Part shown: one piece after another, positions 37,439-51,812 of the stretch | How the letters are laid out: each line of letters opens with the position of its first letter | Numbering within the stretch: the first letter of the stretch is position 1 | NCBI RefSeq assembly: GCF_010211745.1 | Contig: NZ_PDWQ01000004.1 | Location: 344,618 to 408,617, forward strand | DNA length: 64,000 bases | Reading direction: 5' to 3' | DNA from: Pseudoxanthomonas kalamensis DSM 18571 | GTDB taxonomy: Bacteria > Pseudomonadota > Gammaproteobacteria > Xanthomonadales > Xanthomonadaceae | Position numbers and translations under genes: made by a program | Notes under the pieces: model-generated | Databases searched by the model: none | Seen by the model: the letters and a program-made list of their open reading frames with translations, nothing else | What the model was told of the DNA's origin: nothing

Positions 37439-38080
37439 TCACCGGTTGGGCCTCACCAGGCCGCAATACAGGCCTTCGATGGCGAAGTTCTGGTCGGGCA
37501 GCACCTCGATGGGGGAATAGTCCGGGTTGCGCGGCAGCAGACGAATGCGGTCCTTGCCGATCTTCAGCAACTTGACAGTGATCTCGTCGTCGATCCGCGC
37601 CACCACGATCTGGCCGTTGCGGGCGTCGCGGGTACGGTGCACGCCGATCAGGTCACCGTCGAAGATACCTTCGTCGCGCATCGAGTCGCCGCTGACCTTG
37701 AGCAGGTAATCCGGCGAGGGCGAGAAGAACACCCGGTCCAGCACCACGTAGTCGTGGTGATCGGCATCGGCCCCGATCGGCGCACCGGCAGCCACACGCC
37801 CCAGCACCGGCAGGCGCAGGGCGTCGTCGTTGGCGGCGGCCAGTTCCAGCTCCCGCTGCGGCGCCTGCGGGGCGTGCAGCAGGCGGATGCCGCGCGCGCG
37901 GCCGGGAATCTTCTCGATGGCCCCGGCCGCTTCCAATGCGTCCAGGTGGTACTGCGCGGCGCGCACGCCCTTGAAGCCGAAGGCCTTGGCGATCTCGGTC
38001 TGCGACGGCGGCATGCCCTCGGCCTCGATCCGCTCGGCGATCATGGCCAGGATGGCCTGCTGAGTGTCGGTCAGGTTCAT
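37439..38080 (-). CDS. lexA: SOS repressor LexA
   Basis: The 213-residue protein has the N-terminal winged-helix domain (LTDTQQAILAMIAERIEAEG, then PSQTEIAKAFGFKGVRAAQYH), the Ala-Gly cleavage site in GRVAAGAPIG, the catalytic Ser in KVSGDSMRDEG and the catalytic Lys in DEITVKLLK. The YHLDALEAAG variant after the recognition helix is the xanthomonad form, which binds TTAG-N6-TACTA-like operators. Such an operator lies right in front of the start codon, so it is autoregulated. Confidence 0.98.
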   Translation of the reverse strand: MNLTDTQQAILAMIAERIEAEGMPPSQTEIAKAFGFKGVRAAQYHLDALEAAGAIEKIPGRARGIRLLHAPQAPQRELELAAANDDALRLPVLGRVAAGAPIGADADHHDYVVLDRVFFSPSPDYLLKVSGDSMRDEGIFDGDLIGVHRTRDARNGQIVVARIDDEITVKLLKIGKDRIRLLPRNPDYSPIEVLPDQNFAIEGLYCGLVRPNR

Positions 38081-38082
38081 GA

Positions 38083-38101
38083 TTAGTAGTAATACTACTA
38101 A
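38083..38101 (-). promoter_or_regulatory. LexA operator of lexA
   Basis: TTAGTAGTAATACTACTAA is a perfect 19-bp palindrome and is the known Xanthomonadales LexA box type. It ends two bases before the lexA ATG, so it must overlap the core promoter or the very start of the transcript. Confidence 0.9.
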
Positions 38102-38135
38102 CGGCGAACAGGCGCAACCCCTTCTCTCTTCAAAG

Positions 38136-39815
38136 CTACTTCCGGCCGCTGCGCCAGATCGACCACAGGATCCAGAATCCGCCGAGGACCGCGCCGGAGA
38201 AGCCCAGTACTGCCATCGCGGTGACCCAGCGGCTGGAAAAGCCGCCGGCGCTGTTGATGACGATGGACGAGCCGATGATCAGCGCCGCAGTGACGATACC
38301 CATGGTCAGGCGGTTGCTGGCGCGGTCGATCTGGTCGCCGAACGCCTTCAGGCTGCTGACCTGTATCTGCATCTGCAGCTTGCCGCGCCGGGCCGAGCGC
38401 AGCAGCTGGTGCACGTCGCGCGGCAGGTCGTGCAGCAGGTCGACCAGCCCGCTCAAGGTGCGCTTGCCACGCCGCACCAGCACCTGCGGCGAATAGCGCT
38501 GCAGCATCGCCCGCCGCAGGAACGGCCGCGCCTCGGCGGCCATGTCGAAGTCCGGGTCGAGCTGGCGTCCCATGCCCTCCAGGGTCAGGAAGGCCTTGAT
38601 CATCAGCGCCAGGTCGGCCGGCAGCACCAGTCCGTTGTCACGCAGGATCACGGTCACGTCGGTGAGCATGTTACCCATCCGCAGTTGCTTCAGCGGCACC
38701 CCGCGATACTGGTCGACGAAGGCGTCGACGTCTTCCTGCAGGCGCGCCTCGTCGACATCGCCCTGTCCCTCGGTCCAGCCCAGCAGCACATCGGCCACCG
38801 ATTCGGCATCGTGGTCGACCAGTCCGTGCAGCAGGCGCACGATCTGGAAGCGGCGCGGCTCGGACACACGCCCGACCATGCCGAAGTCGATCACGCCGAT
38901 GCGGCCGTCGAGCATGTAGAAGATGTTGCCGGGGTGCGGATCGGCATGGAAATAGCCGTCTTCCAGCACCATCTTCATCACTATCGCTGCGCCGGTGCGC
39001 GCCAGCTGGCAACGGTCCAGCCCGGCCGCATCAACCGCCGCCAGGTCGCGACCGGGAATGCCGTCCAGGCACTCCTGCACGTTCAGCCGCTCGCTGGTCC
39101 ATTCCCAGTAGACGCGCGGGATGACGATTTCGTCGTGGCCGGCGAAGTTGGCGGCGATGCGTTCGGCATTGCGGCATTCGGCGGCGAAGTCCAGTTCCCG
39201 GCGCAGCGACTGCGCGAACTGGCGCACCATCATCCGCGGCTGGTAGCGGCGCAGCTCCTGCACCTGTTCCTCGGCGATCGCGGCCAGGTGACCGAGCAGG
39301 CGCAGGTCGGCTTCGACCACCTCGCGGATGCCGGGCCGGCGCACCTTCAGTATCACCGCGCTGCCGTCGGCCAGCCAGGCGCGATGCGCCTGCGCCAGCG
39401 AGGCCGCGGCGACCGGTCGCTGCTCGACGCTGACGAAGATCTCGTCCGGCTCGGCGCCGAGGTCTTCGCTCAGTTGCGGCAGGATCTCCTCGTACGGCAG
39501 CGCCGGTACCGCGCTCTGCAGCCGGCTCAGTTCCTCGATCCAGCGCGGCGGCAACAGGTCGACGCGGGTGGCCAGCACCTGGCCGAGCTTGACGAAGGAC
39601 GGGCCAAGGTCCTGCAGCGCGCAGCGCACCCGCGACGGCACGTCCATCGCCAGCAGCTCGCCGTTGGTCTGCCAGTGCAGCAGCTTGCCGGCGCGTTCCA
39701 GCGCACCGGCCATGCCCAGCCGGCGGACCATGTCGCCGAAACCGTAGCGGATCAGCACGCCGGCAATTTCCTGCAGGCGGCCAAGGTCGCGAACCGTACC
39801 CAGCTTCTCCCACAT
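38136..39815 (-). CDS. UbiB/ABC1/AarF family atypical kinase
   Basis: The 559-residue protein has the ABC1 signatures: the KxGQ motif in SFVKLGQVLATR, the Ala-rich nucleotide loop region, AECRNAERIAANF, and DPHPGN with the following IDFGMVGR. Two membrane helices end the protein. UbiB-type proteins are ATPases needed for ubiquinone synthesis or lipid transport. It is not beside ubiE/ubiJ here, so it may be a paralogue rather than the ubiB of the ubiquinone operon. It lies between cinA and lexA. Confidence 0.9.
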   Translation of the reverse strand: MWEKLGTVRDLGRLQEIAGVLIRYGFGDMVRRLGMAGALERAGKLLHWQTNGELLAMDVPSRVRCALQDLGPSFVKLGQVLATRVDLLPPRWIEELSRLQSAVPALPYEEILPQLSEDLGAEPDEIFVSVEQRPVAAASLAQAHRAWLADGSAVILKVRRPGIREVVEADLRLLGHLAAIAEEQVQELRRYQPRMMVRQFAQSLRRELDFAAECRNAERIAANFAGHDEIVIPRVYWEWTSERLNVQECLDGIPGRDLAAVDAAGLDRCQLARTGAAIVMKMVLEDGYFHADPHPGNIFYMLDGRIGVIDFGMVGRVSEPRRFQIVRLLHGLVDHDAESVADVLLGWTEGQGDVDEARLQEDVDAFVDQYRGVPLKQLRMGNMLTDVTVILRDNGLVLPADLALMIKAFLTLEGMGRQLDPDFDMAAEARPFLRRAMLQRYSPQVLVRRGKRTLSGLVDLLHDLPRDVHQLLRSARRGKLQMQIQVSSLKAFGDQIDRASNRLTMGIVTAALIIGSSIVINSAGGFSSRWVTAMAVLGFSGAVLGGFWILWSIWRSGRK

Positions 39816-39855
39816 CAGGTACCGACTCCATCATGGCGCACGCGCATGGCCGTGC

Positions 39856-40359
39856 TCACGACAACAGTTCTCCCAGCCCCTCGAGCGCGGCGACCACGGT
39901 CTGTCGGCGCACCGCGTCACGGTCGCCTTCGAAATGGAACACCTCGGCCCTGGCATAGCCGCCACGACGTTTCCACGCCACCCAGACCGTGCCGACCGGC
40001 TTGTCCGGCGCGCCGCCGCCGGGACCGGCGATGCCGGTCACCGCCACCGCGATGCTGCCGCCCGAATTGGCCAGCGCACCGGCGACCATTTCGATCGCCG
40101 TTTCGCGGCTGACCGCACCATGCGCTTCCAGCGTCTGCGGACGCACGCCCAGCAGCGCCTGCTTGGCCTCGTAGCTGTACGCGGCCATGCCGCAGTCGAA
40201 CCACTCCGACGAGCCAGCCACGTCGGTCACGCACTTGGCGATCCAGCCGCCGGTGCAGCTTTCGGCGGTGACCAGCATCAGGCGTTCGGCCCGCAAGCGT
40301 TCGCCGAGGGATCGCGCCAGTTCGCGCAGGGCTTCGTCGCCGGGAATCGTGGGGGACAT
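39856..40359 (-). CDS. pncC: CinA C-terminal family nicotinamide-nucleotide amidohydrolase (PncC)
   Basis: The 167-residue protein is the stand-alone CinA C-terminal domain: LMLVTAESCTGGWIAK, GMAAYSYEAKQALLGV, GAVSRETAIEMVAGAL and VTGIAGPGGG. It deamidates NMN to NaMN in pyridine nucleotide salvage. ATG at 40359 begins the domain; the frame is open further upstream but without family similarity. It lies close to lexA/recA, as cinA often does. Confidence 0.93.
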   Translation of the reverse strand: MSPTIPGDEALRELARSLGERLRAERLMLVTAESCTGGWIAKCVTDVAGSSEWFDCGMAAYSYEAKQALLGVRPQTLEAHGAVSRETAIEMVAGALANSGGSIAVAVTGIAGPGGGAPDKPVGTVWVAWKRRGGYARAEVFHFEGDRDAVRRQTVVAALEGLGELLS

Positions 40360-40436
40360 GTCGAAAATGCATTGCGGCCGGGGATACGTCCGCAGTTGTA
40401 ACCCAATTCGCCGCGGTTGTCGTCCCGCCCCAAAGC

Positions 40437-40470
40437 GAAGCCCGCGCACCCTTGCGGATACGCGGGCTTC
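40437..40470 (-). terminator. Hairpin terminator of the TonB receptor gene
   Basis: GAAGCCCGCG and CGCGGGCTTC form a perfect 10-bp stem with a 14-base loop, starting 15 bases after the receptor stop. In the minus direction it is followed by GCTTTGG, a weak T stretch. Confidence 0.6.
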
Positions 40471-40484
40471 CGGAATTGCCGGAC

Positions 40485-43061
40485 TCAGTAACGCAAACGC
40501 AAGGTCATGCCGTACATGCGCGGCGCGCCAAGGAAGGCGTCGTAGGTATTGAACGGATTACCCGGCACCGGCGAGACGTTCTGCAGCGGACCGTCGAAGC
40601 CGACCTGCACGTACTCGGTATCGGTCAGGTTCTGCGCCCACAGCTCGACCATCCAGCGCCCGCTGCTGGAACCGAAACCGACCCTCGCATTGACGATGGT
40701 GTAGGCATCCTGATCCTTCTCCACGTCCAGGTCGGAGCCGGTGTTGTAGTCGCCCATGTACTTGGCGCCGATGTTGAAGCGGCCGATCAGGGTGTCGGAG
40801 AAATCCCATTCGTAGGTGACCGCCAGCGAACCGGACCATTCCGGCGCGAACGGCATGGTTGCCCCCGGCAGCTTGTACAGCGCGCCGGTCGGCTCGACGA
40901 AGTCGCCGCCCGGGATGCTGTCGCCGAACGTGCTGTCGGTGTACATCAGGCCGCCCTGCAGCATCAGCCCGGGCACCGCGCGCGGCTGCCACAGGATCTC
41001 GCTGTCCAGGCCCTGCGACACCACTTCCGGAATCGAGCGCACGACGAAGCTGGTGCCCAGGAAGCTGTTGAGCTGGAAGTCCTCGTACTTCTGGTAGAAC
41101 AGCGTGGCGTTCAGCAGCAAGGTGCCGTCGGCCCAGGTGGTCTTGGCGCCCAGCTCGTAGCTGTCGACGAACTCGCCGGGGAACGAGGTGTCGTTGACCG
41201 GCACGATGCCGGTGCCGCCGCTGGACAGGCCGTCGGACGACTGCACCCGATCCAGGTTGAAGCCGCCGCCCTTGTAGCCGCGCGCCGCCGAGACGTAGGT
41301 CATCACCTTCTCGTTCCAGCGGTAGGCCGCCTTCAGCGTGCCGGACCACTCCTTGTCCTCGCTCTCCTGATGGGTGACGCGACCGTTGTGCAGCGGATTC
41401 GCCCACGGCAGGCAACCGTAACCGATGACCTGCGGAATGACCTGCGGCAGCGCCGCTGCCGGCACGCCCCGTGCCAGCAGCGCGGCGGAGATGCCGGCCT
41501 GTCCGTTCGGCCCGAGCATCGCCGAGCAGCCCGGACTGCCGTTCGGGTTGCTGTACGCCGAGTCCAGCGTCTTCTCGTCGCGGGTGTAACGCAGGCCCAG
41601 GGTCAGGTCCAGCGCATCGGTGGCATGCCAGGTGTTGTTGGTGAACAGCGCCGTGCTCTTGGCATTCTGCTTGTATTGATCGTCCGCGCCCAGGCCGGCG
41701 AATACCGTGCCGAACGGCAGGCCGGTGGCTTCCGACAGGAACAACGGCGCGGTCGGCGAAGCCGCCAATGCCGGATTGACCAGCGACAGCAAGGCGACCG
41801 ACAGGTAAGGCTCGTAATGCGCGCCGATCCGGTAGGTCTCGGTCCGATCCAGATCCTCGTCCGAATAGAACAGGCCGACCATCCAGTCGATGCGGTCGGT
41901 GGAACCGGTCAGGCGGAACTCCTGGCTGAAAGTGTCAAAGCCGGTGAAGGACTCGTCCTCCTCCGGGCTGCGGTACAGGATGTCGGCCGTGCTGAAGTCG
42001 TAATCCAGGCCGTTGACCGACTGCCATTCGCGTTGCGCAGTGATCGAGGTCAGCGTCGCCCCGCCCATCCACGGCAAGGTCCAGTTGACCTCGGCCGATA
42101 CGCCCTTGTCCTCGATCGACTGGCTCGTGGGGCGGTTGCTGTAGGCCACGTGGTCGAACGGATCGTCGCCCGGCGCCGCCACCGCCTGTCCGCCGACCAG
42201 CGCATTGAGAATGGCGGCCGTGCCACCGACCGTGGTCTGCACCGCGGTACAGCAGTTCTCGTCGCGGCTGGTGAAATCGCCGGAGAGCAGGATCTCGAGG
42301 TCCTCGTTCGGTTCGATCAGCAGCTTGCCGCGCAGGGTATGGTAGTTCTGATCGTAGTCGTCGGTCTCGCTGCGCGGACCGCTGCCGGTCTCGACGTCCA
42401 TCCAGCCGTCGCGCTTGCGCTTGGCTGCGTACACGCTGAAAGCGGCGCTGTCGTTGAACGCATCGTTGTAGCTGCCGGCCAAGCCCACCGCACCGTAGTT
42501 GCCGACCGTCACCTCGCCTTCGGCGCTCTGGGTGAAACTGGGCCGCCGGGTGACCACGTTGATGACGCCGGCGGAAGTGTTCTTGCCGAACACGGTGCCC
42601 TGCGGCCCCTTCAGCACCTCGACCCGCTCGAGCTGGCCGAGGTCGCCGAAGCCGACGCTGTTGCGCGGACGGTATACGCCATCGATGACCACGCCGACCG
42701 ACGATTCCAGACCGACGTTGTCGCCGACCGTGCCGATGCCGCGGATGCGCGCGGTGGTGATGGCTTCGTTCTGGGTACTGGTGACGGTCAGGCCCGGCAC
42801 CAGGATCTGCATGTCCTTGATGTCGCGCACGCCGGTGTCCTGCAGCAATTGCTCGGGCAGCGTGGTGACCGAAATCGGCACGTCCTGGATGGCTTCCTCG
42901 CGCTTCTGCGCGGTGACGGTCATGGTCGCCAGCGTCGTGGCCTCCTTGTCGCCGTCGGACTGTGCGGCCGCATCATCCTGCGCCCAGGCCTGCGGCGTCG
43001 CGCAAAGGGCCGCGATGACGGCCAGCGAAAGCAGCCTGGGCTGCGGCTTGGAATGGACCAT
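40485..43061 (-). CDS. TonB-dependent outer-membrane receptor
   Basis: The 858-residue protein has a signal peptide (LLSLAVIAALCATPQAWAQ), a TonB-box-like MTVTAQKREE, and a plug domain with DVPISVTTLPEQLL and ERVEVLKGPQGTVFGKNTSAG. A long beta-barrel ends in the aromatic-terminated RLRY. It imports a substrate across the outer membrane using TonB energy. This VTAQKR/VPISV type is common among receptors for plant or algal carbohydrates and other carbon sources, but the ligand cannot be told. ATG at 43061 was chosen because GGGGAGGGGAG precedes it; the longer frame to 43196 is not supported. Confidence 0.95.
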   Translation of the reverse strand: MVHSKPQPRLLSLAVIAALCATPQAWAQDDAAAQSDGDKEATTLATMTVTAQKREEAIQDVPISVTTLPEQLLQDTGVRDIKDMQILVPGLTVTSTQNEAITTARIRGIGTVGDNVGLESSVGVVIDGVYRPRNSVGFGDLGQLERVEVLKGPQGTVFGKNTSAGVINVVTRRPSFTQSAEGEVTVGNYGAVGLAGSYNDAFNDSAAFSVYAAKRKRDGWMDVETGSGPRSETDDYDQNYHTLRGKLLIEPNEDLEILLSGDFTSRDENCCTAVQTTVGGTAAILNALVGGQAVAAPGDDPFDHVAYSNRPTSQSIEDKGVSAEVNWTLPWMGGATLTSITAQREWQSVNGLDYDFSTADILYRSPEEDESFTGFDTFSQEFRLTGSTDRIDWMVGLFYSDEDLDRTETYRIGAHYEPYLSVALLSLVNPALAASPTAPLFLSEATGLPFGTVFAGLGADDQYKQNAKSTALFTNNTWHATDALDLTLGLRYTRDEKTLDSAYSNPNGSPGCSAMLGPNGQAGISAALLARGVPAAALPQVIPQVIGYGCLPWANPLHNGRVTHQESEDKEWSGTLKAAYRWNEKVMTYVSAARGYKGGGFNLDRVQSSDGLSSGGTGIVPVNDTSFPGEFVDSYELGAKTTWADGTLLLNATLFYQKYEDFQLNSFLGTSFVVRSIPEVVSQGLDSEILWQPRAVPGLMLQGGLMYTDSTFGDSIPGGDFVEPTGALYKLPGATMPFAPEWSGSLAVTYEWDFSDTLIGRFNIGAKYMGDYNTGSDLDVEKDQDAYTIVNARVGFGSSSGRWMVELWAQNLTDTEYVQVGFDGPLQNVSPVPGNPFNTYDAFLGAPRMYGMTLRLRY

Positions 43062-43511
43062 GGTTCTCCCCTCCCCGGGAATGTCGTAGTCGTTCGTTCG
43101 TGTTGTCTGTCTTGCTTGTGTGCGTTGTCGCGTCCTGCCTGTCCTGCTCCCGAATAACTTGAACGTGATGCCTAAAACTTCAAGCGAAGCTAGCATCTTC
43201 TTGAATCCGCTTCATTTTGCAGCGCATCCATACGCCATCCCGCTGCCGGGAACGGAGATTCACGCTGACCAGTGCCGCCACTGCCCCTTCCCGCCGAAGA
43301 CAATCCGGCGTCCGCGGCGAGTCCGGCATCGGTCATGTCGTCGTCATGGCCTGCGCCGGCCAATGCCGGTTCGACAGTCAATGTCGCGATTTCATACAAT
43401 CGAATCGCACCGACGGGGGAAGGTTTTTCCTTCGCTATTCAACGAATCAAGCACCTGCCATCTGCGCGGCGTTGTTCCAGCCGGCACCGGCGCCTTGCAG
43501 ACCCACCGCCC
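43062..43511. other. Intergenic region between TonB receptor and mutS
   Basis: This 450-bp gap separates divergent genes and must hold both promoters. It contains a run of short GTT/CGT-rich words near 43090-43130, upstream of the receptor. No convincing promoter, small gene or repeat was recognised. Confidence 0.5.
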
Positions 43512-46115
<2,604 letters not shown>

Positions 46116-46128
46116 GCGACGGCGGGAA

Positions 46129-47346
46129 ATGCCTTCCCATACCGCACCGGGCAGCGATCGCATCGACGGCGAGCAGGACGTCGCCGTCATCGGCGCCGGC
46201 GCGGCCGGGCTGATGTGCGCGATCACCGCCGGCGCGCGCGGGCGCCGCGTGCGCGTGCTCGACCACGCCAACAAGGTCGGCAAGAAGATCCTGATGTCCG
46301 GCGGCGGCCGCTGCAATTTCACCAATACCGGCACCGGGCCGGCGAATTTCCTGTCCGCCAACCCGCATTTCTGCAAGTCGGCGCTGGCCCGCTACACCCC
46401 GGCGGACTTCATCGCCCTGGTCGAGCGTCACCACATCAACTACCACGAGAAGGAACTCGGCCAGCTGTTCTGCGATGAATCCTCGAAGCAGATCGTGCGC
46501 ATGCTGCTGGACGAATGCGCGGTCGTCGGCGCCGACGTACATACGCAGTGCACGGTGAACGGCATCGAGCGCATCGGCGACCATCATTTCCGCCTGGACA
46601 CCACGCTGGGCGTTGTCGAGTGCGAATCGCTGGTGATTGCCAGCGGCGGATTGTCGATTCCCAGCCTGGGCGCCAGCGGTTTCGGCTACGACATCGCGCG
46701 CCGCTTCGGCCACACGGTGCTGCCAACCCGTGCCGGCCTGGTGCCGCTGACCCTGAGCGGCAAGCATCAGGAACGCCTGCAGGACCTGTCCGGGGTGTCG
46801 TTCGAGGTCGAAGCGCGCTGCAACGGCGCCGCCTTCCGCAACCAGTTGCTGATTACCCATCGCGGCATCAGCGGGCCGGCGATCCTGCAGATTTCCTCGT
46901 ACTGGCAACCCGGCGACGACCTGCTCCTGGATCTGCTGCCCGACGAAGATGCGTTCGGCTGGCTGCAGGCGCAACAACAACGCCGGCCGGACGCGGAACT
47001 GAAGACCGCGCTGGCCGAGGTACTGCCGAAACGTTTCGCCCAGCGCTTGTGCGAGGTCTGGCTGCCGAACCGGCCGCTGAAGCAGTACACCCCGGCGCAA
47101 CTGCGCGAAGTGGCCGCCGTGCTGTCCGCATGGCCGCTGGTCGCCAGCGGCACCGAAGGCTACCGCACCGCGGAAGTCACCTTGGGCGGGGTGGATACGC
47201 GCGAGATTTCTTCCAGCACGATGATGTCGCGCAAAGTGCCGGGGCTGTTCTTCGTCGGCGAAGTGCTCGACGTCACCGGCTGGCTGGGCGGATACAACTT
47301 CCAGTGGGCCTGGGCGTCCGGCCATGCCGCCGGCAGTGTGGCCTGA
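46129..47346 (+). CDS. HI0933/YhiN-family flavoprotein (BaiN-like)
   Basis: The 405-residue protein has the N-terminal dinucleotide fold GAGAAGLMCAITAGARG, then KVGKKILMSGGGRCNFTN, which is diagnostic for the HI0933 family. It ends with GLFFVGEVLDVTGWLGGYNF and the FAD-contacting stretch after it. Members are FAD-dependent oxidoreductases of mostly unknown substrate. It follows mutS by 13 bp and may be co-transcribed. A second, more divergent member lies at 52257-53486. Confidence 0.92.
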   Translation: MPSHTAPGSDRIDGEQDVAVIGAGAAGLMCAITAGARGRRVRVLDHANKVGKKILMSGGGRCNFTNTGTGPANFLSANPHFCKSALARYTPADFIALVERHHINYHEKELGQLFCDESSKQIVRMLLDECAVVGADVHTQCTVNGIERIGDHHFRLDTTLGVVECESLVIASGGLSIPSLGASGFGYDIARRFGHTVLPTRAGLVPLTLSGKHQERLQDLSGVSFEVEARCNGAAFRNQLLITHRGISGPAILQISSYWQPGDDLLLDLLPDEDAFGWLQAQQQRRPDAELKTALAEVLPKRFAQRLCEVWLPNRPLKQYTPAQLREVAAVLSAWPLVASGTEGYRTAEVTLGGVDTREISSSTMMSRKVPGLFFVGEVLDVTGWLGGYNFQWAWASGHAAGSVA

Positions 47347-47422
47347 CGCCGGCTTTCGATCATCATTTCACGGAATGCTGCAGTGCGAGAGATTGGCTGC
47401 GGCATGCTTTTGCGTGCATTCG

Positions 47423-49767
<2,345 letters not shown>

Positions 49768-49787
49768 GACCCGTCGATGGGTTGGCC

Positions 49788-49818
49788 GGCGGGCGGACCG
49801 ATCACCGGTCCGCCCGCC
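49788..49818 (+). terminator. Hairpin behind katG
   Basis: GGCGGGCGGACCG and CGGTCCGCCCGCC form a 13-bp stem with a 5-base loop, 20 bp after the katG stop. No T-run follows, so it may be a processing or rho-assisted end. Confidence 0.55.
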
Positions 49819-49932
49819 GCCGTCTCACGTTAGTCGCGGTTTTCCAAAATCCGAACCTTCCCGCGGTAGGATGGCGCCAGGCCGGCACCCGGCCTGGACA
49901 TCCCATTCCATCGCCCAGGAGGGCAACCCGAC

Positions 49933-50550
49933 ATGAGTCAATCCTCGCTCGCCGAAGAGCTTTTCACCCAGTTGCAGGGTGCCCCGCTGCAGCAGCTGTC
50001 GCAGCAACTCGGCGCCGGCCAGATGCAGACCTCGAGCGCCATTGGCGCGGCCCTGCCGCTGCTGCTCGGTGCGCTGGGCAAGAACGCCGCGCAGCCCTCC
50101 GGAGCCGAGGCCCTGCTCGGTGCGCTGCAGAAGGACCACAACACCGGCATGGATCTGGGCGGCCTGCTCGGCGCCGTGCTCGGCAGCGGCGCGCCGTCCC
50201 GACAGACCAATGGCGAAGCCATCCTCGGCCACGTGCTGGGCGGTCGCCAAGGCACGGCCGCAGCCAGCCTCGGCGAAGCCACCGGCCTGGGCAGCGACAA
50301 GGCCGGCCAGCTGATGAAGCTGCTGGCGCCGATCGTGATGTCGTTCCTGGCCCAGCGCTTCCTGTCCGGCAACAGCGGCAACGCCAGCGCCGGCGACCTC
50401 GGCAGCCTGCTCGGCCAGGAGCGCCAGGTCGCGCAGCAGCAGGGCGGCCTGGGCGGCGGCCTGCTGGGCGCGGTGCTGGATCAGGACGGTGACGGCCAGC
50501 TTGGCCTCGGCGATCTGCTCAAGCTGGGCGGCCTGTTCGGCAAGCGCTGA
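49933..50550 (+). CDS. DUF937/YidB-like protein
   Basis: The 205-residue protein is rich in Gly, Leu, Ala and Gln and has the DUF937 pattern of repeated short helices with GG-L-L-G (ALPLLLGALGKNA, GGLLGAVLGSG, GEAILGHVLGG). Near the end, DQDGDGQLGLGDLL looks like an EF-hand calcium loop. No function is known for the family. It has its own ribosome site (AGGAGGG) and ends at a bidirectional terminator shared with the cold-shock gene. Confidence 0.85.
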   Translation: MSQSSLAEELFTQLQGAPLQQLSQQLGAGQMQTSSAIGAALPLLLGALGKNAAQPSGAEALLGALQKDHNTGMDLGGLLGAVLGSGAPSRQTNGEAILGHVLGGRQGTAAASLGEATGLGSDKAGQLMKLLAPIVMSFLAQRFLSGNSGNASAGDLGSLLGQERQVAQQQGGLGGGLLGAVLDQDGDGQLGLGDLLKLGGLFGKR

Positions 50551-50569
50551 GCGCCGCCGGTTCAGGCAC

Positions 50570-50602
50570 AAAAAAAGCGCCGGGCATTGCCCGGCGCTTT
50601 TT
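50570..50602. terminator. Bidirectional rho-independent terminator
   Basis: The stem GCGCCGGGC/GCCCGGCGC around ATT has A7 on its left and T5 on its right, so it can end the DUF937 transcript (plus) and the cold-shock transcript (minus). Confidence 0.9.
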
Positions 50603-50623
50603 CGTTCGCGTTGCCGCGAAACC

Positions 50624-50833
50624 TTACAGCGGCTGCACCTGGTCGGCTTGCATGCCTTTCTGGCCCTGCACGGCGACGAAGGTGACCTGCTGGCCTTCCT
50701 GCAACGACTTGAAGCCGTTGCCCACGATGGAACGGTAGTGGACGAACAGGTCGGGGCCTTCGCTCTGGGTGATGAAACCAAAACCCTTGGCGTCGTTGAA
50801 CCACTTGACGGTGCCGGTCTGACGGTCGGACAT
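50624..50833 (-). CDS. CspA-family cold-shock protein
   Basis: The 69-residue single cold-shock domain has [17 protein letters not shown] (RNP1) and DLFVHYRSI (RNP2-like, Tyr in the usual Phe place). It ends [13 protein letters not shown]. It binds single-stranded nucleic acid and acts as an RNA chaperone. AGGAG lies upstream of the ATG, and a roughly 195-bp gap to trhO leaves room for the long leader usual for csp mRNAs. Confidence 0.97.
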   Translation of the reverse strand: MSDRQTGTVKWFNDAKGFGFITQSEGPDLFVHYRSIVGNGFKSLQEGQQVTFVAVQGQKGMQADQVQPL

Positions 50834-51028
50834 CTGATGTAACTCCTGAAACGGATGAAAAAAATCACGGCCTGGACCTTCCGGACCGAGACTGGGTTTG
50901 CAGGCGCAGGTAACGCGGTGAGATGTAGCCGATCGTCGGATCTACTGCATCGGGTCACGATTCACTGTGGCCCAGGCAAGCACAGTGCCGCGCACGATAC
51001 GCAGGTTCGGGCAAAAAAGCGAGCCCGT

Positions 51029-51775
51029 TCAGGAAACGGCCGCCGGCTCGGCCAGCGGCCGCAGGGCCGGGTCCAGCGCCACCCGCTGGTCGAACACGAA
51101 ACAGCGGCCGTCGTAGCCCTGCCCGCCGACCCGCTCGAAATACCCCAGGATGCCCCCGTCCAGCTGCAGCACATTGTCCATGCCGGACTGGCGCATCCAC
51201 AGCGCCGCCTTCTCGCAGCGGATGCCGCCGGTGCAGAAACTGACCACGGTGGCCACGGCCAGCGCCTCGCGGTGCGGCTCCAGCGCCTGCGGCAGGTCGG
51301 TGAACTTGGCGATCGGCAGGGTCAGCGCGCCTTCGAAGGTGCCGTAGGCCACCTCCTGCGCATTGCGGGTATCCAGCATCACCAGCGGCCGGCCATCGTC
51401 GTCATGCCCCTGCCGCAGCCAGCCTGCCAGGGTTTCCGGCGCCACCGCCGGCGCCCGCTGCCGCAGCGGGTCGGCCTGCGGGCGGTCGAAGCGGATGATC
51501 TCCGGCTTGAGCTTGACCTTGAGCCGGGCGAACGGGCACGCCTGGCTCCAGCTGCGCTTGACCTGCAGGGCGGCGAAGCGCGGATCGGTGGTCAGCCGCT
51601 GCAGGAGTCCGTCCACCGCCGCCTCGTCACCGGCCAGGAACAGGTTGATCCCCTCGCCCGCCACCAGCACCGTGCCGCGCAATTCCAGCGCCTCGGCCGC
51701 TTCGCGCAACTGCGCGGCCAGCGCCGACGGGTCGTCGATGCGGACGAAATGGTAGGCGGCGATGTTCAATATCAT
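51029..51775 (-). CDS. trhO: tRNA uridine-34 hydroxylase TrhO (rhodanese-family)
   Basis: The 248-residue protein has the N-terminal acylphosphatase-like domain (YHFVRIDDP, GTVLVAGEGINLFLAG) and a rhodanese domain whose loop FCTGGIRCEKA is diagnostic for TrhO/YceA. It uses oxygen to form 5-hydroxyuridine at the wobble position of tRNA. It is the shorter form without a long C-terminal extension. The start is ATG at 51775. Confidence 0.92.
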   Translation of the reverse strand: MILNIAAYHFVRIDDPSALAAQLREAAEALELRGTVLVAGEGINLFLAGDEAAVDGLLQRLTTDPRFAALQVKRSWSQACPFARLKVKLKPEIIRFDRPQADPLRQRAPAVAPETLAGWLRQGHDDDGRPLVMLDTRNAQEVAYGTFEGALTLPIAKFTDLPQALEPHREALAVATVVSFCTGGIRCEKAALWMRQSGMDNVLQLDGGILGYFERVGGQGYDGRCFVFDQRVALDPALRPLAEPAAVS

Positions 51776-51812
51776 CCGCGCATTCTACCGGCGCCGACGC
51801 CCGGCGGCCGCT

